DNA of 64,000 bases from Pontimicrobium aquaticum (GTDB lineage Bacteria; Bacteroidota; Bacteroidia; Flavobacteriales; Flavobacteriaceae): NCBI RefSeq assembly GCF_005047595.1, contig NZ_SUPL01000002.1, positions 124,001-188,000 of the forward strand, given 5' to 3'. Position numbers and translations under genes: made by a program. Positions 38,728 to 45,910 of this stretch are shown here, piece by piece. The notes under the pieces are model-generated. The model searched no databases, was not told the origin of the DNA, and saw only the letters and a program-made list of their open reading frames with translations. Every line of letters starts with the position of its first letter. The first letter of the stretch is position 1.

Positions 38728-38841
38728 GAATAGTATTATTTAGTCTTAAATGCCATTCTAGACTGTTTTTTTAAGGTTGGTGATTTTAGAAATTTTACAG
38801 TCGATTAAATAAATATAATTTAATTGAATGGCATTTTTAAC
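38728..38841 (+). ncRNA. Candidate small RNA with three-way-junction fold
   Basis: From a predicted start at about 38728, the sequence can fold into a closing stem of 11 perfect pairs (AAATGCCATTC 38748-38758 with GAATGGCATTT 38826-38836) that encloses two hairpins: GACTGT 38761-38766 with ACAGTC 38797-38802, and ATTAAAT 38804-38810 with ATTTAAT 38818-38824. The closing stem is followed by TTTTTAA, resembling a terminator tail. No coding frame of note is present. A 5' boundary set by promoter copy d and a 3' boundary at the U-run give about 114 bases. The fold was found by eye; no known RNA family was recognised. Confidence 0.45.
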
Positions 38842-38914
38842 TAATACATAAGTTAGATGTAAAGTAATGCTACTTTCTTACAGCTAACTCTTTTGAATTG
38901 ATGGATTTCTTTAT

Positions 38915-38978
38915 AAGCCATTCCTGAGGATCTTAATTAAAAATTTGAATAGATATTTTTTATTTGGAATGGCTTTTT
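38915..38978 (+). terminator. Second hairpin with U-run in the non-coding region
   Basis: AAGCCATTCC (38915-38924) pairs perfectly with GGAATGGCTT (38966-38975) across a 41-base loop and is followed by TTTTT-AA. It shares the GCCATTC core with the closing stem of the candidate RNA upstream. It may be a backup terminator or the end of a longer RNA. The rest of the gap 38647-39215 shows nothing else to me. Confidence 0.4.
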
Positions 38979-39215
38979 AATTAGTTTTTACCAAGTTGTA
39001 TTTGTGGTTTTAACACAACTGAATTTTATTTGTAAATCACACCTTTTTTTAATTAAACAAGCAAAAACACAAATCTCTCACGTATTTTTTTAATTCAAAT
39101 TTCAAAAATATATTCATTTTGAGGTAATGATTCAAAACTACAAAAATGATATGAATAAGTTGTTTTTTGATACAAACAACTTATAATTTATAATTATTTG
39201 TTAAATACAAGCTGC

Positions 39216-39260
39216 TGTCTGTTTTTTACAATTTACAAACGTGTACTACTAATATTTTTG
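39216..39260 (+). promoter_or_regulatory. Regulon box copy e, before small ORF and LytTR gene
   Basis: Box TGTCTGTTTTTTACAATT (39216-39233), 19 bases, TATTTTTG (39253-39260). It would drive the 45-codon ORF and then the LytTR gene, so the regulator may control itself. Confidence 0.72.
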
Positions 39261-39290
39261 TTTGAAACGTTTATTAAAAAAATAATTACA

Positions 39291-39428
39291 ATGCTATTTT
39301 TCTTTTATAAAAAGGTAATTGCAGTGACCTTGAATAAAGACGAATTAACAGCAGATATTGATTTGGCAAATAATAGTTTTTTAAGAAGAAACTCTCAAAG
39401 AGATTTTTATGAATTTAAAAACAATTAA
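39291..39428 (+). CDS. Small ORF, 45 aa, unknown
   Basis: A 45-residue frame starting at ATG 39291 (MLFFFYKKVIAVTLNKDELT...) and ending RDFYEFKNN, about 24 bases after the predicted transcription start of promoter e. The open frame extends upstream to 39198, but that part covers the promoter itself and cannot be translated from it. It has a short hydrophobic start and a polar, charged remainder; there are no cysteines or GG leader cleavage site. It might be a leader peptide or regulator; I do not recognise it. Confidence 0.35.
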   Translation: MLFFFYKKVIAVTLNKDELTADIDLANNSFLRRNSQRDFYEFKNN

Positions 39429-39513
39429 AAAACTAAATAGTAAAGTACGTTTCATAAAGTAGTTAGTTAACCAATTTAAAATTTAAAAAAGCATTAACGA
39501 GATAAATATTAAT

Positions 39514-39888
39514 ATGAAAAAGTTAAATGATGTTTATACATCTAATTACTTAAGTAAGATAGTTGTTAAAGAAAAAAACAAATATTTTTTTATAAAAACA
39601 CATGAAATAAAGTTTATCAAGTGCTCATCATATTATGCTGAGATTTACACACTTAAAAACGCAAAGTATGTTCATAGGATTAGTTCTATGGGAGACTTGT
39701 ATTTAAAGCTTGACCCAAGCAATTTCTTGAGAGTTAATAGGTCAAGTATTATCAATCTAAATGAGATAAAAGAAGTTGTTAGTGAAGGGATGGGAGATTT
39801 TAGTATTGTTATGAATGATAATACATCTTTTAGTTTAAGTAAAAAGTACAAGAAAAATGTTCTGCATGATCTAGAAATCAAGCAGTAG
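39514..39888 (+). CDS. Single-domain LytTR DNA-binding regulator
   Basis: A 124-residue protein consisting only of a LytTR DNA-binding domain: FFIKTHEIKFIKCSSYYAEIYTLKNAKYVHRISSMGDLYLKLDPSNFLRVNRSSIINLNEIKEV is the canonical beta-rich fold, with the F-R-V-N-R-S turn strongly conserved. There is no receiver or membrane domain. LytTR domains bind direct repeats and activate by recruiting polymerase. Its gene is preceded by a regulon box copy, and it sits in the centre of the six copies, which makes it a candidate controller of the regulon (inference). Confidence 0.88.
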   Translation: MKKLNDVYTSNYLSKIVVKEKNKYFFIKTHEIKFIKCSSYYAEIYTLKNAKYVHRISSMGDLYLKLDPSNFLRVNRSSIINLNEIKEVVSEGMGDFSIVMNDNTSFSLSKKYKKNVLHDLEIKQ

Positions 39889-40004
39889 CAAATTTTAATA
39901 AATATCCCAAAAATCCATTTATTTATCATTCTTTACTGTGTATTTATCAATCAATCTAATCAAACAAGTTAATTCACTTTTTTTACGTAGCAATTTTTAA
40001 CAGA

Positions 40005-40116
40005 GGTAGGGCAGCACTTCAATTTTAGTGGAGTTTCACTAAACTTTGCTTTCATTTTTTTGATGAATAGATATTTGAATTAGTCTTCTTAATATTTATA
40101 TGCTGCCTACCTTTTT
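40005..40116 (+). other. Nested palindromic structure in the susC leader region
   Basis: GGTAGGGCAGCA (40005-40016) pairs with TGCTGCCTACC (40101-40111) with one bulged base, followed by TTTTT. Inside, TTTAGTG (40024-40030) and CACTAAA (40037-40043) form a perfect hairpin with a 6-base loop. TTTTTAA occurs on both sides (39994-40000 and 40112-40118). It may be a terminator of the LytTR transcript, a structured leader of susC, or a short inverted-repeat element. Confidence 0.45.
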
Positions 40117-40164
40117 AAATTGCCTAATCCAAAAAATAATAAAATAACATTAAACTAAAAATTT

Positions 40165-43100
40165 ATGAAGTTAAAGAATTGCTTTATGCTGTCATTATTA
40201 TTGCTATTTAATATAGCAATGACGGTGGCACAAGGAAAAACAATTTCAGGGAATGTTTCAGATGATACTGGAATGCCACTCCCTGGAGCAAATATTATTA
40301 TCAAAGGTACAACAACAGGAGCTCAATCAGACTTTGATGGTAATTACACCATTACAGCAAGTGTTGGAGATGTACTCCAATTTAGTTACGTTGGAATGAC
40401 AACAGTTGAAAAAACAGTTGGAGCATCTAATGTCATTAATGTTGTGCTAGCAATGTCCAATGAGCTTGAAGAAGTAGTTGTTATGGGATATGGATCCCAA
40501 TCAAGGACTGAGCTAACAAGTTCAACTGTTCAAGTAGATGCTGAGGAAATTGAGTTGGTTCCTGTATCAACAGTTGACCAAGTACTACAGGGTAAAGTTG
40601 CTGGTTTAGTATTTAATGGGGACTCTGGTACTCCGGGTTCAACTACAGATATTCGTATTAGAGGTGTGAGTTCTATTACAGCCGGTAACGAACCATTATA
40701 TGTTATTGATGGTGTACCAATGAACAACGATAATGTATCGGCTACTAGTTCAGGATCTTCTCTATCTGCTTTGGCAAGTATCAATAGTAATAATATTGAG
40801 AGTATTACAGTGTTAAAAGATGCTTCTGCAACTGCAGCATATGGTGCACGTGGTGCTAATGGAGTTATTGTAATTACGACCAAATCGGGAAAAAAAGGTA
40901 AAACTACATTTAATTTTAGCTCTTCTTATGGTTTTGGTAATGATGCTACAGACGGTCCAACAGTATTGACGGGAGCGCAAAGAGAAATGCTATTTTATGA
41001 GGCATTAATAAATACTTATGGTGCAGGTTTTGGTTTTAATGACCAAGCAGGTGCTAAAGCTTTTTATGAGGCTAACCCAAATTTTTTTGGAACCGATTAT
41101 GCTGTATGGAATGCTAATGGAAGACAAGAAACAAATTGGGCTGATTTAATTACAAATGAAGATGCACCAATACAGGAATATAACTTAAGTGCTAGAGGAG
41201 GTAATGAAAACTATAATTTCTATACATCTTTTGGGTATTTTGACCAAGAAGCAACAGTAATTGGCTCTGAGTTTAACAGAATGACCGGTACTATCAATTT
41301 TAGTCAAAAGCTAAGCGATAATATAAGGTTTTCAACTAGAAATAGTGCGTCACATACCTATCAAGATGGGTTGTTAGAGGCGAGTGCTTATTTTTCATCG
41401 CCTAGAGCAGCAAAGTATTTTCAACCAGCTATAGAACCAGCATACAATGAGGATGGAACCATAAATGTATCAGGTACAGTTCCAAATCCGCTATGGATAG
41501 CTCAAGAGGATATTGATGATTCGAAGTTTACAAGAATTATCAGTAACAACTCTTTTGAGTGGGATACACCAATAGATGGTTTAAAGTTAACTTCTAGAGC
41601 TAACATTGATTACCAAGTATATAATTATAAGCGTTATAGAAACAGGGTAAGAGGAGATGGCGATGGAGATACAAGTGGTTATGGTTGGCAAGCACATAAT
41701 AATATAGTGACTTATGTATTTCAAAATACGTTAGATTACACTTGGAACATTAACGATGATCATAGTATTGACTTTACAGCTGTGCAAGAATTTCAAAAAA
41801 ACAGAAACTACTATTTAGATGCTGATGGGGATTCTTTTGCTACAGACGGTTTAACAAATTTAGCTTCGGCGGGTAATCCGACTTCTGCTTTTTCTAGCTT
41901 TGAAGATTGGGCTTTGGCGCGTTATGTAGGTATTATACATTATTCGGGATATAATGGAAAGTATGTCATTGATGGGACTTTTACAAGAGAGGGGAACTCT
42001 CGTTTTTCTTCAGCTAATCGATGGGGTAACTTTTGGTCTGTAGGTGCTGCATGGAACTTACATAAGGAGAGCCTCTTGGAAAATTCTGAGGTGATTAATA
42101 ATTTAAAACTTAGAGGGTCCTTTGGTGTGACGGGTAATGCTAATATAAGTCTAAATCAGTATCAAGCACAGTTTGGTTTTGAAGGAAGTTATGCAGGTCA
42201 AGGTGCCATTAATCCTGATGTTTTTGGTAATGATAATTTGTCGTGGGAAACTTCACATACTTTAGATGTTGGTATTGATTTTGGCTTATTTAACAATATT
42301 GTTTCTGGTACAGCAGGGTATTACAAACGAGAATCCAAGAATCTATTGCTAGATGTGCCATTGTCGTTCACAACTGGATTTGATGAGCAGACAAGAAACA
42401 TCGGTAGAATGGAAAATAAAGGATTTGAAGTAGAATTGAATATTGATATTGTCCGTTCAAAAGATTTTAACTTATCTATTGGAGGAAATATGGCAACCAC
42501 TAAAAATGAGGTGTTGGAATTGGCCAAAGACGGTAATGGAGAAACCATTAATATCAGTGGAGGCTCAAGAACCAGAACCGAAGAAGGTCAACCAGTTTGG
42601 GGATGGCATATGCGAAAGTGGGCAGGAGTAGATCCAGCAAATGGTGACGAACTTTATTACTTGAATGGTAAAGATGGCGCGACTACAAATAATTGGAACA
42701 TAGCAGAAAGAGCTTTTCAAGGAGGAAGTGCCATTCCTGAATTAACAGCAGGTATGAACATTCATGTTGACTATAAAGGGTTCTTTTTGGATGCCAACGG
42801 ATATTTTGCAGGTGGACATAAAGTATATGAAGATTGGCATCGTTATACCAATGGAACAAATTACTTTTCTACATTATACTATCAAGGAGTTGATGCCGTA
42901 TTAGACAGATGGCAACAACCAGGAGATACTGGAAAGCGTTTTGGAAGATTTGAAGCCACAGCTGCTACACCTTGGCAAGCAAGTTCTAAGTTTCTATATG
43001 AAGGGGATTATTTCAGGCTTAAAAACCTAACAATAGGGTATGATTTTAAAGCACCTGTATTAGATGCTGTTGGTTTAGATGGTGCTCGTGTATTCGTGAG

Positions 43101-43233
43101 AGGTACAAACATCCTTACATGGGTTAAAGATGAAAACCTTAAGTACGATCCCGAAGTTGATGCCGGCGGTGTGATAGGACTAACAACACCACCAGTAAAA
43201 TCATTCATTTTTGGACTTAACGTTAAATTTTAA
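40165..43233 (+). CDS. SusC/RagA-type TonB-linked outer-membrane transporter
   Basis: A 1022-residue SusC-family protein: signal peptide about 1-22, carboxypeptidase-regulatory-like domain GKTISGNVSDDTGMPLPGANIIIKGTTTGAQSDFDGNYTI, the plug with EEVVVMGYGSQSR and the SusC signature IESITVLKDASATAAYGARGANGVIVITTKSG, and a large barrel ending FIFGLNVKF. It imports oligomers with its SusD partner, encoded 6 bases downstream. Normal length for the family. Substrate unknown; no polysaccharide enzymes are nearby. Confidence 0.95.
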   Translation: MKLKNCFMLSLLLLFNIAMTVAQGKTISGNVSDDTGMPLPGANIIIKGTTTGAQSDFDGNYTITASVGDVLQFSYVGMTTVEKTVGASNVINVVLAMSNELEEVVVMGYGSQSRTELTSSTVQVDAEEIELVPVSTVDQVLQGKVAGLVFNGDSGTPGSTTDIRIRGVSSITAGNEPLYVIDGVPMNNDNVSATSSGSSLSALASINSNNIESITVLKDASATAAYGARGANGVIVITTKSGKKGKTTFNFSSSYGFGNDATDGPTVLTGAQREMLFYEALINTYGAGFGFNDQAGAKAFYEANPNFFGTDYAVWNANGRQETNWADLITNEDAPIQEYNLSARGGNENYNFYTSFGYFDQEATVIGSEFNRMTGTINFSQKLSDNIRFSTRNSASHTYQDGLLEASAYFSSPRAAKYFQPAIEPAYNEDGTINVSGTVPNPLWIAQEDIDDSKFTRIISNNSFEWDTPIDGLKLTSRANIDYQVYNYKRYRNRVRGDGDGDTSGYGWQAHNNIVTYVFQNTLDYTWNINDDHSIDFTAVQEFQKNRNYYLDADGDSFATDGLTNLASAGNPTSAFSSFEDWALARYVGIIHYSGYNGKYVIDGTFTREGNSRFSSANRWGNFWSVGAAWNLHKESLLENSEVINNLKLRGSFGVTGNANISLNQYQAQFGFEGSYAGQGAINPDVFGNDNLSWETSHTLDVGIDFGLFNNIVSGTAGYYKRESKNLLLDVPLSFTTGFDEQTRNIGRMENKGFEVELNIDIVRSKDFNLSIGGNMATTKNEVLELAKDGNGETINISGGSRTRTEEGQPVWGWHMRKWAGVDPANGDELYYLNGKDGATTNNWNIAERAFQGGSAIPELTAGMNIHVDYKGFFLDANGYFAGGHKVYEDWHRYTNGTNYFSTLYYQGVDAVLDRWQQPGDTGKRFGRFEATAATPWQASSKFLYEGDYFRLKNLTIGYDFKAPVLDAVGLDGARVFVRGTNILTWVKDENLKYDPEVDAGGVIGLTTPPVKSFIFGLNVKF

Positions 43234-43239
43234 AAAATT

Positions 43240-44604
43240 ATGAAAAAAGTATATATATTATTTACAACACTTGCCTTTATTGGGCTAATATCGTGTAACA
43301 CAGAGGATTTAGAACCCTCTTTAGAACAAAATAAATCTGTAGAAGGGAGTATTACTAGTGTAGAAGATTTATATGGTATCATAAAAGGAGCCTATAACGA
43401 AATGACAGCTTCTGGCTACTATGGTAGAGATTTTATTATAAACAATGAGGTACGTACAGACAACTGTTTTTCAAATGGTAATTCAGGACGTTTTACGACA
43501 GAGGCATCTTTTGCCTATACACCTAACACAGGGTTTATGTTTGATGATGCTTACCAAGCTATTGCAGCCGCCAATATTATTATTGGGACTGATGTTGCTT
43601 CGTTAGAGGGTGATACAGATTATGGTCTACACATTCAAGGACAAGCTTATGCAGTGAGAGCTTTGGCACATTTTGATGTTTTGAAGCAGTATGGACAACA
43701 ACATGTTGGTGGAACATTGGGAATACCTTATGTAAAAGAATTTAAAGGAGATAATCTTTTTCCAGCTAGAAATACAATTTCTGAAAACAAAGCAGATATT
43801 TATGCAGATTTAGAAACAGCTTTTAGTTTAATGGATGATAACTATTTTGACAGCTCAAAAGAGTTTATGTCAAAATATACCGCTAAAGCATTGGAATCTA
43901 GAGTGGCAACTTATTTTGGTGATTGGCCTAGAGTGGTTGATGCCGCTGAGGAAGTGATCAATTCTAACTTATATTCAATAATGTCGGCAGCTAATTATGT
44001 GGGTTCTTGGGCTAGCAAGGGTAATAACAATTCTATCTTTGAATTAGCATTTAATACGTCTGATAATTTAAACATTAGCAGTTTAGGAAATATTTATAGA
44101 ACCACAGGTGGTGGAAGTTATGGTGATATTCAGGTTATTGACGGAGTAGATGCTATTTTTGAACCCGGAGATGTTAGAGGTGGTATTTTAGGCTATGAAG
44201 GTGTAATGTTGAGAAATATTGGGAAGTTCCCTAGTAATCAAGGTTATGATAATGTTGTTATCATTAGGTATGAAGAAGTTATTTTAAACTATGCGGAAGC
44301 ATTATTTGAAACTGGTGGAGATGCCTTAACGCAGTTAAACCTAATTACATCTAACAGGGGAGCTACACCTTATTTAACAGCTACTAAAGAAAACATTTTA
44401 AACGAAAGAAGAAAGGAATTAATGTTTGAAGGACATAGATTTGATGATTTGGTTAGAACAGGTCAGGATATTGAAAAGACATCCCTTCAGCAAAACTTTG
44501 CGTCAACAATCCCTTATGGCGATCATAGATTAGCATGGCCAATTCCTCAAGCGGAAATAGATGCCAACTCTAATATGGAACAAAATCCGGGTTACGGAAA
44601 CTAA
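43240..44604 (+). CDS. SusD/RagB family lipoprotein
   Basis: A 454-residue lipoprotein with lipobox GLISC (Cys19) and the SusD helical fold, including TPR-like segments (ALAHFDVLKQYG, ADIYADLETAF) and the conserved end LNERRKELMFEGHRFDDLVRTG ... LAWPIPQAEIDANSNMEQNPGY. It is the surface substrate-binding lid of the upstream SusC transporter. Somewhat short for the family, as in many flavobacterial SusD proteins. Followed by a strong terminator. Confidence 0.95.
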   Translation: MKKVYILFTTLAFIGLISCNTEDLEPSLEQNKSVEGSITSVEDLYGIIKGAYNEMTASGYYGRDFIINNEVRTDNCFSNGNSGRFTTEASFAYTPNTGFMFDDAYQAIAAANIIIGTDVASLEGDTDYGLHIQGQAYAVRALAHFDVLKQYGQQHVGGTLGIPYVKEFKGDNLFPARNTISENKADIYADLETAFSLMDDNYFDSSKEFMSKYTAKALESRVATYFGDWPRVVDAAEEVINSNLYSIMSAANYVGSWASKGNNNSIFELAFNTSDNLNISSLGNIYRTTGGGSYGDIQVIDGVDAIFEPGDVRGGILGYEGVMLRNIGKFPSNQGYDNVVIIRYEEVILNYAEALFETGGDALTQLNLITSNRGATPYLTATKENILNERRKELMFEGHRFDDLVRTGQDIEKTSLQQNFASTIPYGDHRLAWPIPQAEIDANSNMEQNPGYGN

Positions 44605-44629
44605 TAACAGTTTAATCTAGTTAGGAATA

Positions 44630-44660
44630 AAAACCACCGCATGTTGATGCGGTGGTTTTT
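44630..44660 (+). terminator. Intrinsic terminator of susCD
   Basis: AAAACCACCGCAT (44630-44642) and ATGCGGTGGTTTT (44647-44659) are perfect complements with a 4-base loop and a T run. Confidence 0.93.
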
Positions 44661-44793
44661 TTACATAAAAAAAGAGGATGATAGTTTTAATTTTAAGAAA
44701 ACAATATGAAAAATTAACATTTTATTTAGTAACAATACATATATATTTCAGTCTTTAGTATAACAGTTATTTCTAATAATAAATGTGCAATTA

Positions 44794-45615
44794 ATGAGTG
44801 ACTATAAAGAGTATCAGGTTAAAAATGGTTTGAACAAGTACATAGATTGTGTTTGGAGAGATGACTTTAATAAGTATTTAGGTAATGGTGACAAAAAAAT
44901 ATTAGTTGTCCCTGATAATACAATAGAATTGGCTTTTACTTCAAACTCTGTTGAGAGAACGGCAAAGCATAGCAAAAAAAAAATATGTAAGATTAAGTCA
45001 CATTTATGTGGACTAAAAACAGAGCCTCAATTAGTTGGTTTAGAAGGAGATGTTTTATTGTCTGTTAGGTTTAAACCTTATGGACTATATCCTTTTACTA
45101 AAACAGATATCAATAAAACCATTAATGAATCTTTGCTTCCAGAAGATATTTTTGGTAAGGAGATACTTGTTCTAGAAGAGCAACTATTTAACACAAGTGA
45201 CGAGTTGGAACAAGTAAAATTTATTGAAGATTTTTTTCTGAAGAAGCTCAATAGTAATAATAAAGAGGTGGATCATGTTTTTAACTTTTTTATTCAAAAC
45301 ATTATTTTAAACAAAGGGAATGTTAATGTTGATATGTTGGCAGAGAAATGTAATGTGTCAAAAAAAACAGTAGAACGTAAGTTTTTATCAAAGTTAGGCT
45401 TAACCCCAAAAAAATACTGTCGTATAGTAAGGATGTTTAATGCTTTAAAAATCCCTAAGAATAAAAAAGATTTAAAGTTATCCTCGATAGCATTTGATAA
45501 CGGTTTTTATGATCAAGCACATTTTATTAAGGAAGTAAAGGAATTCACAGGAATGACACCTAAAAACTATTTTGATATAGATAGAACTGTACAGACCAAT
45601 ATTTTCTTGCACTAA
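44794..45615 (+). CDS. AraC family transcriptional regulator (DUF6597-type N-terminus)
   Basis: A 273-residue regulator: N-terminal domain YQVKNGLNKYIDCVWRDDF...VVPDNTIELAF, as in DUF6597-containing AraC proteins, and a C-terminal pair of helix-turn-helices (NVDMLAEKCNVSKKTVERKFLSKLGLTPKKYCRIVRM ... LSSIAFDNGFYDQAHFIKEVKEFTGMTPKNYF). The ATG at 44794 is preferred to GTG at 44785. It stands alone between susCD and the 15-gene exported operon; no convincing regulon box was found before it. It could sense a ligand and control susCD or the operon (inference). Confidence 0.88.
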   Translation: MSDYKEYQVKNGLNKYIDCVWRDDFNKYLGNGDKKILVVPDNTIELAFTSNSVERTAKHSKKKICKIKSHLCGLKTEPQLVGLEGDVLLSVRFKPYGLYPFTKTDINKTINESLLPEDIFGKEILVLEEQLFNTSDELEQVKFIEDFFLKKLNSNNKEVDHVFNFFIQNIILNKGNVNVDMLAEKCNVSKKTVERKFLSKLGLTPKKYCRIVRMFNALKIPKNKKDLKLSSIAFDNGFYDQAHFIKEVKEFTGMTPKNYFDIDRTVQTNIFLH

Positions 45616-45839
45616 CATAACTAAATTTTTCTTCTTATTTTTTTAATTTCTTATCTTATAACTGATTGGGCGACTTTGTCGCATTCATTAAAAAAGAATT
45701 TTCTATTTAAATCGAAATAGGGATAATTTAAAGTACCGTTAGAAATAACAATCAAAAAATATTTTGCTTAATAAATTAGAAAATAATTCTTCTTCTTAAA
45801 TTTCTAATAAGCGTAGTATTAACATAGTTTAACTTTTAC
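45616..45839. other. Non-coding gap before the exported operon
   Basis: No coding frame is supported. It holds a small hairpin GCGAC-TTT-GTCGC (45670-45682) without a T run and an inverted repeat ATTAGAAA (45775-45782) / TTTCTAAT (45801-45808), 32 bases upstream of regulon box f; the latter could be a protein-binding site. Confidence 0.3.
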
Positions 45840-45884
45840 TGTCTCTTTTTTACAATTCTATGACCACTAAGCAGTCTAATTTTA
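45840..45884 (+). promoter_or_regulatory. Regulon box copy f, before the 15-gene exported operon
   Basis: Box TGTCTCTTTTTTACAATT (45840-45857), 19 bases, TAATTTTA (45877-45884). The first gene of the long run starts 27 bases downstream. Confidence 0.75.
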
Positions 45885-45910
45885 TGGATTAATTTTTAAT
45901 TCATAATGTT

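Noticed and set aside
39198-39428. Longer 76-codon frame over the box e region
   Set aside because: Its first 31 codons cover the box and -7 element themselves, so the promoter could not drive it; only the 45-codon part from 39291 is kept as a candidate.
39291-39428. Small ORF as a lanthipeptide-type precursor (LNKDEL-like segment)
   Set aside because: It has no cysteines, no GG cleavage motif and no modification enzyme genes nearby.
44700-44793. Seventh regulon box before the AraC gene
   Set aside because: A TAACAAT segment is present, but the TGTCTC part and the -7 element at 19 bases are missing.
30889-45884. Classical LytTR double half-site upstream of each box
   Set aside because: ACA-type half-sites appear upstream of some boxes, but at differing distances (15 to 27 bases), so only the single box is conserved.
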